64,000 nt of DNA, from NCBI GenBank assembly GCA_963848045.1, contig CAWKCC010000002.1, forward strand, positions 124,001 to 188,000, read 5' to 3'. How positions within the stretch are numbered: position 1 is the stretch's first letter; each line of letters starts with the position of its first letter. Under the pieces are notes generated by a model. That model searched no databases. It was not told where the DNA came from and saw only the letters and a list, made by a program, of their open reading frames with translations. The position numbers and the translations under genes were made by a program. Below, piece after piece: positions 39,267-47,558 of the stretch. Source of the stretch: CAVUAT01 sp963848045 (GTDB taxonomy: Bacteria > Actinomycetota > Thermoleophilia > Solirubrobacterales > 70-9).

Positions 39267-40196
39267 TTACCCGTAGACGTAGATGGGCATCCCGATCTGG
39301 ACCCAGTTGTAGATGAACCGCGAGAAGACGATCGGGTTGCGGACACAGCCGTGGCTGGCGTTGTAGTTGGGAACCGGGTTGTAGCCGTGGGTGGCGTAGC
39401 CGCCGCGGAAGTAGACCGAGTAGTACATGCGCTTGGAGTTGTAGCCCGCCTGGCGCAGGTAGAAGCTGAAGCGCCCGCGGATCGTCGGCGTCGAGGAGGC
39501 GCCGGTCGAGACGTGAAAGGTGTGCACGGGAGTGTCGCCCTGGATCAGCGACATCACCTGGCGCGAGATGTCGACCTCGACGTGGCGGCCCTCCTTGTAG
39601 CGCGGCCGGAAGGCGCCTCTGCCCATCAGCAGCTTGCGGAAGATCCCCGGTGTGTATGCCTCGCTGCGGGCCATGCCGTTGGTCTTGCGGAAGGCCTTGG
39701 TCGCAAGGCGGGTGCCGATCGAGACGCGGCGGCCCTTGGTGCCGGTGTGGAAGCCCTGCCGCTGGAGCGAGCGGTTATACAGCGCGGTGGCGCCTCCCTT
39801 GCCGAGCTTCTTGGGGACGATCACTCCGAACCTGTCGGCGGCACGCTTGGAGCCGTTCTCGGCGGTGACCACGTAGCGGCAGCAGGCGTTGACGACGAGC
39901 GGCATGGAGAAGGAGCCATCGCCCCTGGGCTCCACCTTCTTGCTGAACAGCGCACGGCCGCTGGCCGTGACCGTGATCTGGACCTTGTCGCTGGGGACCG
40001 GGTTGCTGAGCTGGCCCGAGACCCGGACCTTCTTCAGCAGGGCCACCCGGTTGGGGCCCTTGACCGCGACGGTGATGTCAGTGGCGGCCGCGCCGGCCTC
40101 GGGCTTGGCGGCGTGCGCGGCAGCGGGCAACGCCAAGATCGCGACCGCGGCGGTGGCAGCGAGCAGCGCAAGCGGGGATCTGCCACGGCGGTTCAC
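39267..40196 (-). CDS. Secreted L,D-transpeptidase (YkuD domain)
   Basis: A 309-residue cell-wall enzyme that forms 3-3 peptidoglycan cross-links or attaches proteins to peptidoglycan. A signal peptide (LALLAATAAVAILALPAAAHA) precedes an Ig-like domain (about 35-125), a linker, and the YkuD domain with the catalytic segment HGYNPVPNYNASHGCVR near the C-terminus (His and Cys of the active site). The start is GTG 40196. It is followed on the same strand by the SDR gene. Confidence 0.9.
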   Translation of the reverse strand: MNRRGRSPLALLAATAAVAILALPAAAHAAKPEAGAAATDITVAVKGPNRVALLKKVRVSGQLSNPVPSDKVQITVTASGRALFSKKVEPRGDGSFSMPLVVNACCRYVVTAENGSKRAADRFGVIVPKKLGKGGATALYNRSLQRQGFHTGTKGRRVSIGTRLATKAFRKTNGMARSEAYTPGIFRKLLMGRGAFRPRYKEGRHVEVDISRQVMSLIQGDTPVHTFHVSTGASSTPTIRGRFSFYLRQAGYNSKRMYYSVYFRGGYATHGYNPVPNYNASHGCVRNPIVFSRFIYNWVQIGMPIYVYG

Positions 40197-40226
40197 AGAA
40201 GCGGCATTCTGGCAGATGGCCCGAAG

Positions 40227-41576
40227 CTACGAGATCGCCGGGAGGGCGAGGCCCCCGTCGACCGAGAGCAGCACCAGGGCGAGGCCGTTGTTGATCGCGT
40301 GCAGGATCACCGATGGCCACAGCGACCCGGTCTTCTGGTAGAGCCAGCAGAGACCGACTCCGAGGGCGGCGAGCGGGATCACCGTGGTGATCCCGGTGAG
40401 CGCATGGACGGAGCCGAAGACGAGCCCCGCGACCAGGGCGGCCGGCCACAGGGACATGCGCGAGCGCAGGCCGGAGAAGAGGAAGCCGCGGAAGAAGAGC
40501 TCCTCGGCGAGCGGAGCGAGCCCCGCGATCAGGACCACGGCTAGCACCGCAACAAGCAGCGTGTCGTCGCCGACCCCGAGCTCGCCACCGATGTCGTCCT
40601 GCTTGGGCTCGACCACGAACTGGGCGAAGAGGCCGACGAGGACGTAGTAGCTGAACATCACCACGAACATCCAGCCGAACGCCGAAGGCTTGAAGCGGCG
40701 CAGGCCCAGGCTCGAGAGCGCCCGCCGGATTCCGCTGAACCTCCAGTTCGTGGCTGCCGCGACTGAGACGACGATCAGGCTCGTCCCCAACAGGGCCTGG
40801 GCAGCGAGCAGCGCCCCCACGCTGCTGAGGTCGGGGTCGAACGGCAGCACCAGTGCGGGGGCAACCAGGAAGGCGACGAACATCCCGACCAGGACCCCGA
40901 CCCAGGTGTCCTTGAGCGTCCAGCCGATAGCGGGGAGCAGGCCGCGATCGGCGCCTCCCGCCGGCGCCGGGGCGCCCTCCGATCCGGGCGCCGGAGCGTC
41001 TCCGCCTCCCGCGGCCATGCCGGCCGCCGCGGCGGCGACGTCGCCCGCGGCCGGGGATGAGCCGGGCGGTGGGGGGTCTGCCGACGCGGCTGACAGGGTC
41101 GCCGCCCCGGCCGCGCGCCGCGCGCTCGGGGGGCGCCTGACCACCACGGTGTGGGCGACCTTGTCACCGAGACGCTGCTTGCGGTGAGTGGTGGCGATCA
41201 TGATCGGCCCGATCAGAAAGAAATCGACGATCCGCAGCAGATTTCGCAAGCTTGCCTGGCCGAAGCTGAGCTCGGAGCCGGCCAGTGGCCGGACCTCGAT
41301 CCCGGCTGCGTTCTTGCCGACCGTCTGGCTCCATCGCCACTCGCAGAAGGAGAAGTAGTTGAACCAGAGCGAAAGCACCACGACCACCGCGACCGCGGCG
41401 GCATCGGGGCTCTCCCGGTAGAGGGCGTCCAGGGCCGCGCCCAGCAGGAAGGTGATGCCGAAGAACCACATCGCATTGTCGATGGTCGCAGCCAGAAGGC
41501 GCCGCCAGAAGCCCACGTAGCCCCGGTCGGTGCCCGGCCCCAGCGCCTCGGTTGATGCCGCCGCCACGCCGCTCAT
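40227..41576 (-). CDS. RDD-domain / CPBP (CAAX-like) intramembrane protease fusion
   Basis: A 449-residue membrane protein with two recognisable parts. Residues 15-160 are an RDD domain (YVGFWRRLLAATIDN, CEWRWSQTVGKNAAGIEV, FGQASLRNLLRIVDFF). After a Pro/Ala/Gly-rich linker (about 165-225) comes a CPBP/ABI-type domain with the motifs PLAEELFFRGFL, FGSVHALTG and HAINN, carrying the Glu-Glu and His residues expected for metal-type intramembrane proteolysis. The start ATG 41576 lies one base after the HAD stop, so the genes are coupled. The substrate is unknown. Confidence 0.85.
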   Translation of the reverse strand: MSGVAAASTEALGPGTDRGYVGFWRRLLAATIDNAMWFFGITFLLGAALDALYRESPDAAAVAVVVVLSLWFNYFSFCEWRWSQTVGKNAAGIEVRPLAGSELSFGQASLRNLLRIVDFFLIGPIMIATTHRKQRLGDKVAHTVVVRRPPSARRAAGAATLSAASADPPPPGSSPAAGDVAAAAAGMAAGGGDAPAPGSEGAPAPAGGADRGLLPAIGWTLKDTWVGVLVGMFVAFLVAPALVLPFDPDLSSVGALLAAQALLGTSLIVVSVAAATNWRFSGIRRALSSLGLRRFKPSAFGWMFVVMFSYYVLVGLFAQFVVEPKQDDIGGELGVGDDTLLVAVLAVVLIAGLAPLAEELFFRGFLFSGLRSRMSLWPAALVAGLVFGSVHALTGITTVIPLAALGVGLCWLYQKTGSLWPSVILHAINNGLALVLLSVDGGLALPAIS

Positions 41577-41577
41577 C

Positions 41578-42204
41578 TCAGAGATGCTCCTCGATCTCCT
41601 CGAGCGAGGAGATGTCGGCGCCACCCTCTCGGTCGATCAGCAGCACCCTGACTCCCGCCGCGCGAGCGCCGTCGCCGTCCTCGTCGGGGGTGTCGCCGAC
41701 GTGCAGGGCCTCGTCGGCCTCGCAACCGGCGAGCTCGAGCGCCCTGGCGAAGATCCCCGGATCGGGCTTGCGGGACTCGGCCTCGGCCGAGGAGATCGCC
41801 CCGTCGAGCAGCGCGGCCAACCCGCAGCGATCGAGCACGCTGCCCAGCGAGCAGTCCCAGTTGGAGACGACGACCAGCTTCAGGCCACGCGCGCGCAAGG
41901 CCCGCAGCGCCGGCACGGCGTCCGGATAGGCGGTCATGCGGACCGAATCGACCAGCTCGTCGACGCCGACCTCCACCCCGAGCTCCCGCGAGAGCAGCTC
42001 CGCGCAGCGGGCGCGGAGGTCGGCCAGCGATGCCTCATCCCGCCCCTCGTGAGCGTGATCGCGGTAGTACTCCATCTCCTTGCGCATCGCGGCCACGAGC
42101 TGCGCCTCGCCGACGCTCTCGTCAACGCGATCGCGCAGCAGCTCCCACGGCGGCTCGAGCTCCACCAGGGTCCCCAATGCATCGAGAAATACGGCTTTGG
42201 TCAT
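41578..42204 (-). CDS. HAD-superfamily hydrolase
   Basis: A 208-residue haloacid-dehalogenase-like phosphatase. Motif I is AVFLDALGTLVEL (nucleophile Asp; the second Asp of DxD is Ala, as in DAxGT subgroups), motif II VVVSNWD, motif III lysine in ESRKPDPGIF, and motif IV HVGDTPDEDGDGARAAG. An all-helical cap occupies residues 15-95. The substrate is unknown. The start ATG 42204 is only 24 bases from the divergent mscS-like gene. Confidence 0.88.
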   Translation of the reverse strand: MTKAVFLDALGTLVELEPPWELLRDRVDESVGEAQLVAAMRKEMEYYRDHAHEGRDEASLADLRARCAELLSRELGVEVGVDELVDSVRMTAYPDAVPALRALRARGLKLVVVSNWDCSLGSVLDRCGLAALLDGAISSAEAESRKPDPGIFARALELAGCEADEALHVGDTPDEDGDGARAAGVRVLLIDREGGADISSLEEIEEHL

Positions 42205-42212
42205 CGAAGCCG

Positions 42213-42222
42213 GGAATACTGA
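42213..42222. promoter_or_regulatory. Back-to-back candidate -10 elements in a 24-base divergent spacer
   Basis: The spacer between the HAD and MscS-like start codons holds a single AT-rich core. The plus strand gives TACTGA (42217-42222) ending 6 nt before ATG 42229. The minus strand gives TATTCC (42218-42213) ending 8 nt before ATG 42204. There is no room for leaders or ribosome binding sites. Confidence 0.45.
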
Positions 42223-42228
42223 CCGATC

Positions 42229-43023
42229 ATGGACCAGACCTTCTGGGAGAGCCACGGCAACGAGGTCGAGGCGGTGATCATCATCGTCGCCTCGGTCGTC
42301 CTCGCCGTGCTTGTCGACCGCCTGCTGATCGGCCGCGCGGTGCGGGCGGCCGAGAGCATGGAGACCGCGCAATTCTCACGCGAGGCCCGGACGCGGCTCA
42401 GCGTGATCCGGCGGCTGGTCTCGCTGACGATCATCCTGGTGGGCGTCGCGCTCGCGCTCAGCCAGTTCACCGAGATCAAGCGCCTCGCGACCGGGCTGCT
42501 GGCCTCGACCGCAGCGCTCGGGCTGATCCTGGGAATCGCCGGACGCACCGTGATCGCGAACTTCGTGGCCGGGGTGATGATGGCGATCCGCCAGCCGATC
42601 AGGATCGGCGACGTGATCAGCATCGGGGAGGACGTGCACGGCCGCGTCACCGACATCGCTCTGACCTCGACCTTGGTAGATCGCGCCGACGGCTCGCTGG
42701 CGGTGGTGCCCAACGAGATGATCGTGACCGAGGTCGTCGTCAACCACTCGGCCGGCAACCTGCGGGCGCCTGCCAGCGTCGAGCTCTGGGTACCCGCCGA
42801 CGCCGACCTCGACAAGGCGCGCAGCGCCCTGGACGCGGTCGAGGTGACGGCGGTCTCCCTCCGCGAGCTCGGGGTGGACGGGGCCAGGCTCGAGCTCAAG
42901 GCCCCCGGCGGCGCGGGGCGCGACCGTGAGGCTCACGAGACCGAACTGCGCGAGCGGGCCCAGACGGCGCTGCGCGAGGCCGGGCTCCTCTCCCCCGCGC
43001 CGGATAGGCGCACCGGCGGCTGA
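42229..43023 (+). CDS. MscS-family mechanosensitive channel
   Basis: A 264-residue channel protein. Three membrane helices lie in residues 15-130; the pore-lining third helix is STAALGLILGIAGRTVIANFVAGVMMA, read here in two parts (ALGLILGIAGRTV, ANFVAGVMMAIR). The beta domain follows with IRIGDVISIGEDVHGRVTDI and VVPNEMIVTEVVVNHS. It should release osmolytes under hypo-osmotic shock. The start is ATG 42229. An intrinsic terminator follows the gene. Confidence 0.92.
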   Translation: MDQTFWESHGNEVEAVIIIVASVVLAVLVDRLLIGRAVRAAESMETAQFSREARTRLSVIRRLVSLTIILVGVALALSQFTEIKRLATGLLASTAALGLILGIAGRTVIANFVAGVMMAIRQPIRIGDVISIGEDVHGRVTDIALTSTLVDRADGSLAVVPNEMIVTEVVVNHSAGNLRAPASVELWVPADADLDKARSALDAVEVTAVSLRELGVDGARLELKAPGGAGRDREAHETELRERAQTALREAGLLSPAPDRRTGG

Positions 43024-43028
43024 TGGGG

Positions 43029-43053
43029 GCGCGCTTCTTGCGCGTTTGTTTAG
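43029..43053 (+). terminator. Intrinsic terminator after the mscS-like gene
   Basis: GCGCGC (43029-43034) pairs with GCGCGT (43040-43045) around TTCTT, followed by TTGTTTAG. The stem is short, but the T-rich run is unusual for this GC-rich DNA. Confidence 0.5.
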
Positions 43054-43062
43054 GGCCGTGGC

Positions 43063-43068
43063 TACCCT
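43063..43068 (+). promoter_or_regulatory. Candidate -10 element (TACCCT) for the PBP gene
   Basis: TACCCT ends 9 nt before ATG 43078. A TTGCGC 19 nt further upstream could serve as a weak -35. Confidence 0.45.
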
Positions 43069-43077
43069 TAGCCCTGT

Positions 43078-45255
43078 ATGAGCTCCCGCTCCAGGCGGCG
43101 GCGCTTCCGTGCCAGCCGCAAGAGAAACCCGTTCCTGCTCGCGCTCCTGGTGCTCGGGTCGGCGGGCGCGCTGGTCGTGATGAGCTTCGGCCTCTACGTG
43201 ATCAGCGTCGCGGCCGATTCCCCGTCGGTGGACGAGCTGCAGCCAGTCGACCAGGGCGAGAACTCGATCGTCTTCGCCGCCGACGGCTCACGGTTGGGCT
43301 ACATCCAGTCCGACGAGGCGCGGACCTCGATCCCGATCTCGAGGATCCCCGAGTCGCTGCAGCAGGCGACCGTGGCGATCGAGGATGAGCGCTTCTACGA
43401 GCACAGCGGGGTGGACCTCGAGGGGATCACGCGCGCGGCCTTCGAGAACCTGCAGGCGGGAGAGGTCAGGCAGGGCGGCTCGACGATCACGATGCAGCTC
43501 GTCCGCAATCTCTACATCGAGGATCCTGACCGCGACATCGAGCGCAAGATCAAGGAGGCGAAGCTCGCCGAGGAGCTCGAGAAGAAGGAGAGCAAGGAGG
43601 AGATCCTCGCGCAGTACCTGAACTCGGCCTCCTACGGCACCGTCAACGGGCGCACGGCCGTCGGCGTCGAGGCCGCTTCGCAGATCTACTTCTCCAAGCC
43701 GGCCAAGGATCTGAGCCTCTCGGAGTCGGCGATGCTGGCCGGGCTCCCGCAGTCGCCCTCGCTCTACAACCCTCTGCAGAACATCACGGCGGCACAGGAA
43801 CGCCGCAACGAAGTGCTCGACGAGATGGCGAAGCAGGGCTACGCCAGCACCGAGGAGGTCCAGGCCGCCCAGGACGAGCCGATCCGGCTCGACCCCAGCA
43901 ACCGCTACAGCGAGATCCGCGAGCCGTACTTCTTCGACTTCGTCGAGCAGCAGCTGATCGAGGAGTACGGGGTGAACACCGTGCGCCAGGGCGGCCTCAA
44001 GGTGTTCACCACAATCGACCCCAAACTTCAGGCGGCCGGGCGAGCGGCGATCGACAGCCACCTCTACTACTCCACCGACCCCTCGGCCGCCGTGGTCTCG
44101 ATCGACCCCGCCACCGGCTTCGTCAAGGCGATGGCCTCAAGCGGCGGCTACTCCGACTCGCAGTTCAACCTGGCGGCGCAGGGCCACCGCCAGCCCGGCT
44201 CGGCATTCAAGACCTTCGCGCTGACGACGGCCGTGCGCCGCGGCGTCGACCCCGACACGACCTACTTCACGTCGAAGCCGCTCAACATCGACGATCCCGA
44301 ATACGGGCGCTGGGAGGTCTCGACCTACTCCAACAGCTACGCGGGCTCGGTCAACCTGCACCAGGCCACGCTGGCCTCCGACAACACGGTGTTCGCGCAG
44401 CTCGCGCTGGATCTCGGCCCGGAGGCGGTCGCCGACACGGCCAAGGACATGGGGATCGAGACCAAGCTGGACGGGCTGCCCGCCGAGACGCTGGGAGGCC
44501 TGCGCCTCGGCGTCTCGCCGCTGGAGATCACCAACGCCTACGGCACCCTGGCCTCGGGTGGCATCCACAACAAGCCGATCGCGATCCGAAAGGTCTCCTT
44601 CCCCGACGGCCACGTCGACGTGCTCGGCGAGCCGGAGCGCAATCGCGTGTTCGAGGACGGGGTCGCCTACGAGGTGACGCAGATCCTCGAGGACAACGTC
44701 GACGCCGGCACCGGCACCGCGGCCGGCACCGGCTGCGGCGACGAGGCGGGCAAGACCGGCACCACTGACGACTTCAACGACGCGATGTTCGTCGGCTACA
44801 CACCCAGGCTCGTCACCGGCGTCTGGGTGGGCTATCCGGACGCGCTGATCTCGATGACCTCGGTGCACGGCATCAGCGTCGCCGGCGGCACCTTCCCGGC
44901 GCAGATCTGGCACGACTTCATGCAGGTCGCCCTCGACGGCAAATGCGAGTACTTCCCGGAGCCTGAGAACCCGGTCGAGTTCATCCCCTTCAACGGCGAG
45001 TACACCTCCAACTACGGCGGCTCGTGCTCCGATGCGTCGATCGGCACCGGCGGCTCAGAGGGCGCCTACGGCTGCTCCTCGACCGAGGAGGTGCCCGCGG
45101 AAAGCACGGAGACGGACACCAACGACGGCGCCTACGCTCCGGGGGTGGGCCAGAAGCCCGCGCCCAAACCCGAGCCCAAGCCGAAGCCCGCGCCGAAGCC
45201 CGCGCCGGCGCCGCCTCCCGCACCGCCGCCCCCCAGCGGCGGCGTCATCCCCTGA
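43078..45255 (+). CDS. Class A penicillin-binding protein (glycosyltransferase / transpeptidase)
   Basis: A 725-residue bifunctional peptidoglycan synthase. A basic N-terminus and one membrane helix (about 20-45) precede the GT51 domain (EDERFYEHSGVDLEG, QGGSTITMQLVRNLYI). The transpeptidase domain has Ser375 in GSAFKTFAL, SDN in ASDNTVFAQ, and Lys559 in GKTGTTDD. The C-terminal 80 residues are Cys/Gly-rich, then Lys/Pro repeats (PKPEPKPKPAPKPAPAP), probably a wall-spanning tail. The stop TGA overlaps a CTG that appears to start the next gene. Confidence 0.95.
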   Translation: MSSRSRRRRFRASRKRNPFLLALLVLGSAGALVVMSFGLYVISVAADSPSVDELQPVDQGENSIVFAADGSRLGYIQSDEARTSIPISRIPESLQQATVAIEDERFYEHSGVDLEGITRAAFENLQAGEVRQGGSTITMQLVRNLYIEDPDRDIERKIKEAKLAEELEKKESKEEILAQYLNSASYGTVNGRTAVGVEAASQIYFSKPAKDLSLSESAMLAGLPQSPSLYNPLQNITAAQERRNEVLDEMAKQGYASTEEVQAAQDEPIRLDPSNRYSEIREPYFFDFVEQQLIEEYGVNTVRQGGLKVFTTIDPKLQAAGRAAIDSHLYYSTDPSAAVVSIDPATGFVKAMASSGGYSDSQFNLAAQGHRQPGSAFKTFALTTAVRRGVDPDTTYFTSKPLNIDDPEYGRWEVSTYSNSYAGSVNLHQATLASDNTVFAQLALDLGPEAVADTAKDMGIETKLDGLPAETLGGLRLGVSPLEITNAYGTLASGGIHNKPIAIRKVSFPDGHVDVLGEPERNRVFEDGVAYEVTQILEDNVDAGTGTAAGTGCGDEAGKTGTTDDFNDAMFVGYTPRLVTGVWVGYPDALISMTSVHGISVAGGTFPAQIWHDFMQVALDGKCEYFPEPENPVEFIPFNGEYTSNYGGSCSDASIGTGGSEGAYGCSSTEEVPAESTETDTNDGAYAPGVGQKPAPKPEPKPKPAPKPAPAPPPAPPPPSGGVIP

Positions 45256-46508
45256 CCGAGGCGCCTCGCCGCTGGATCGGTATCGCCGCTCTGGCGACGC
45301 TGACCGCACTGGGACTGGCCATGGCCGCGGCCGGCCCCGAGGTCGTGCCGGCGGTCGGTCGCGGAGGCGACCCCGGCTGGCTGCGAGGGGTCTTCGGGCA
45401 GGGTCTTGAGATCGATGGTGAGGCCTTCATCTGGCTCGAGCGCGCGGCGCTGGTCGCCTACGTCGTCGTGCTCGCCTGCGCCGCGGCGCTGCCGCGGCGG
45501 CTGTTGTGGGGGGCCATCGCCCTGCTGGTGGGCGCCTTCACGCTGGCTCCGCCGCTGCTCTCGCTCGACGTCTTCAGCTACATCTCCTATGCCCGGCTCG
45601 AGGGGCTGTACGGCGTCAACCCCTACGAGCTCGCCCCCTCGCGCGTCCCCGGGGACGCGGCCCTCGCCTTCGTCGAGGACTACCGCGACAAGGTCAGCGT
45701 CTACGGACCGCTGTTCACGCTCACGACCCTGCCCCTCGCGCAGCTGGGAGTCGCCGGCGCGCTCTGGACGCTGAAGGCGGTGGCGGGCGCGAGCGTGCTG
45801 GGCATCGCTCTCTTGGTCTCCCGCATGGCCGTGATGCGAGGCTCGGCGCCCGCCGCTGCGGCCGCGCTGGTCGCCCTCAATCCCCTCGTGCTGGTGCACG
45901 TGGTGGGCGGCGCGCACAACGACGCGCTGATGGCACTGCTGATGACGGCGGGCCTCGGCGCCGCCCTGGCCGACCGCCAACTCGGCGCCGGCATCGGGCT
46001 GGTGGCCGCCGCCGGAGTCAAGGCCTCGGCCCTGCTGACGCTGCCGTTCGCACTGATCGGCTCCGAGCGGCGGGGCAGGCTGCTCGCCGGTACCGCGATC
46101 GCGGCGGCGCTGCTCGCCCTGACCAGCCTCTTGGCGTTCGGCTCGTCGGTGGACGAGGCGCTGAAGGTCGTGCGCGAGAACCAGGACACGGTGTCGCGGG
46201 CGAGCCTCCCCGCGGCGATCTCGAGCGAGCTCGGCCTCGACATCGACGGAGTGCGAGCCGCCGGCGTCGCGCTGTTCGCCGCGGCGCTGGCCGGCCTGCT
46301 CGCCTGGACGTGGCGCGGAGCCGATTGGGTGCGGGCGGCGGGCTGGGCGATGATCGCGCTGCTTGCGGCGACTGCGTACCTGACCCCTTGGTACGTGATC
46401 TGGGCCCTGCCGCTGGCGGCGATCGCGCGCGACCGCCAGCTCGTCGTGGCCTCGGTCGTCACCTCGGCCTTCCTGCTGCGCTACCAGGTGCCGGGGCTGG
46501 GCGGCTGA
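45252..46508 (+). CDS. GT-C membrane mannosyltransferase-like protein (MptB/DUF2029 type), probable CTG start
   Basis: A 418-residue protein with about ten membrane helices. The external loop after helix 2-3 has LDVFSYISYARLEGLYGVNPY and later HVVGGAHNDALMALLM, close to actinobacterial polyprenol-phosphate-dependent mannosyltransferases. The first standard start, ATG 45321, would delete membrane helix 1 (WIGIAALATLTALGLAM). CTG 45252 restores it and overlaps the PBP stop as CTGA, so coupling to an unusual start is likely. Acceptor and product are unknown. Confidence 0.75.
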   Translation: MTEAPRRWIGIAALATLTALGLAMAAAGPEVVPAVGRGGDPGWLRGVFGQGLEIDGEAFIWLERAALVAYVVVLACAAALPRRLLWGAIALLVGAFTLAPPLLSLDVFSYISYARLEGLYGVNPYELAPSRVPGDAALAFVEDYRDKVSVYGPLFTLTTLPLAQLGVAGALWTLKAVAGASVLGIALLVSRMAVMRGSAPAAAAALVALNPLVLVHVVGGAHNDALMALLMTAGLGAALADRQLGAGIGLVAAAGVKASALLTLPFALIGSERRGRLLAGTAIAAALLALTSLLAFGSSVDEALKVVRENQDTVSRASLPAAISSELGLDIDGVRAAGVALFAAALAGLLAWTWRGADWVRAAGWAMIALLAATAYLTPWYVIWALPLAAIARDRQLVVASVVTSAFLLRYQVPGLGG

Positions 46509-46543
46509 TCGGAGCGCCGCTGGGCCTCGGCCCGCGTTCGGCC

Positions 46544-46549
46544 TAGCCT
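46544..46549 (+). promoter_or_regulatory. Candidate -10 element (TAGCCT) for thiL
   Basis: TAGCCT ends 7 nt before ATG 46557. Confidence 0.4.
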
Positions 46550-46556
46550 TCGGGAG

Positions 46557-47558
46557 ATGGCCGAGGGAGAATTCGACCTGATCGCGCAGCTTGCCGAGAA
46601 GCTGCCCTCGTCGGGCGAGCGGCTGCGGGTCGGCAGCGGCGACGACGCGGCGGTGACCGAGCCCACTGGCGCGGCGGCGGCGACGACGATCGACTCGCTT
46701 GTCGAGGGCGTGCACTTCACCCTGCCCGAGTTCCCGCTGCGCGCGGTCGGGCGCAAGGCGCTGGCGGCGGCCCTCTCGGACCTGGCCGCCATGGGGGCGC
46801 GGCCCGGCGAGGCCTACGTCGCGCTCGGTGTCCCGGAGAGCCTGGACCGGGCCGGCATGATCGAGCTCGCCTCGGGACTCGGCGAGGTAGCGGAGCGCGA
46901 GGGAGTCGCCGTCGCGGGCGGGGACGTGACCCGCGCGCCCGTGCTGTCGCTGACGGTCGCCTGCGTCGGCTACGAGGCGCCCGGCGCCGCGCTGGTCACG
47001 CGCAGCGGCGCCCGCCCCGGCCAGGCGGTCGCGCTGACCGGCGAGCTCGGCGCCGCGGCCGCGGCGCTGGCCGCGCTGGGGATCGGCTCGCGGGCCGGAC
47101 CCACCGGCGCGACGGGCCCCGACCAGGAGTTGCTGTCGCGCCAGTTCGACCCCCAGCCTCGCCTCGCGGCCGGCAGGGCCCTCGCCGAGAAGGGGGCGAT
47201 GGCGATGATCGACATCAGCGACGGGCTCGGCGCCGACGCGGCCCACCTGGCGAGCGCCAGCGGTGCGCGCCTGGAGCTGGAGCTCTCGCTGATCCCGGTC
47301 TCCGGGGCGGCCCAGGGCGCCGTGGGGGGCGAACACGCCACCGAGCTGGCCCTGAGCGGCGGCGAGGACTACGAGTTGCTCGTCGCGCTGCCGCCCGAGG
47401 CCCTCAAGGCAGCAGCGGCAGCCGTCAGCGCGACTGGCACCAGCTTGACCAGGATCGGCCGCGTGGTCGAGGGCGAGGGCGTGCTGATCACCGACGAGCG
47501 CGGCGAGCCGGTGGAGGCCGGGGGCTTCGACCACATGCGGGGGTCGTCCGGGGGCTGA
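46557..47558 (+). CDS. thiL: Thiamine-monophosphate kinase
   Basis: ThiL phosphorylates thiamine monophosphate to the diphosphate cofactor. The 333-residue protein shows FDLIAQLAEKL, VGSGDDAAV, TIDSLVEGVHF, the AVGRKALAAALSDLAAMGA helix and DISDGLGADAAHLA, all typical of the AIR-synthase-like ThiL fold. The start is ATG 46557 after a TAGCCT hexamer. The last 190 bases are antisense to the end of the M28-like gene. Confidence 0.93.
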   Translation: MAEGEFDLIAQLAEKLPSSGERLRVGSGDDAAVTEPTGAAAATTIDSLVEGVHFTLPEFPLRAVGRKALAAALSDLAAMGARPGEAYVALGVPESLDRAGMIELASGLGEVAEREGVAVAGGDVTRAPVLSLTVACVGYEAPGAALVTRSGARPGQAVALTGELGAAAAALAALGIGSRAGPTGATGPDQELLSRQFDPQPRLAAGRALAEKGAMAMIDISDGLGADAAHLASASGARLELELSLIPVSGAAQGAVGGEHATELALSGGEDYELLVALPPEALKAAAAAVSATGTSLTRIGRVVEGEGVLITDERGEPVEAGGFDHMRGSSGG

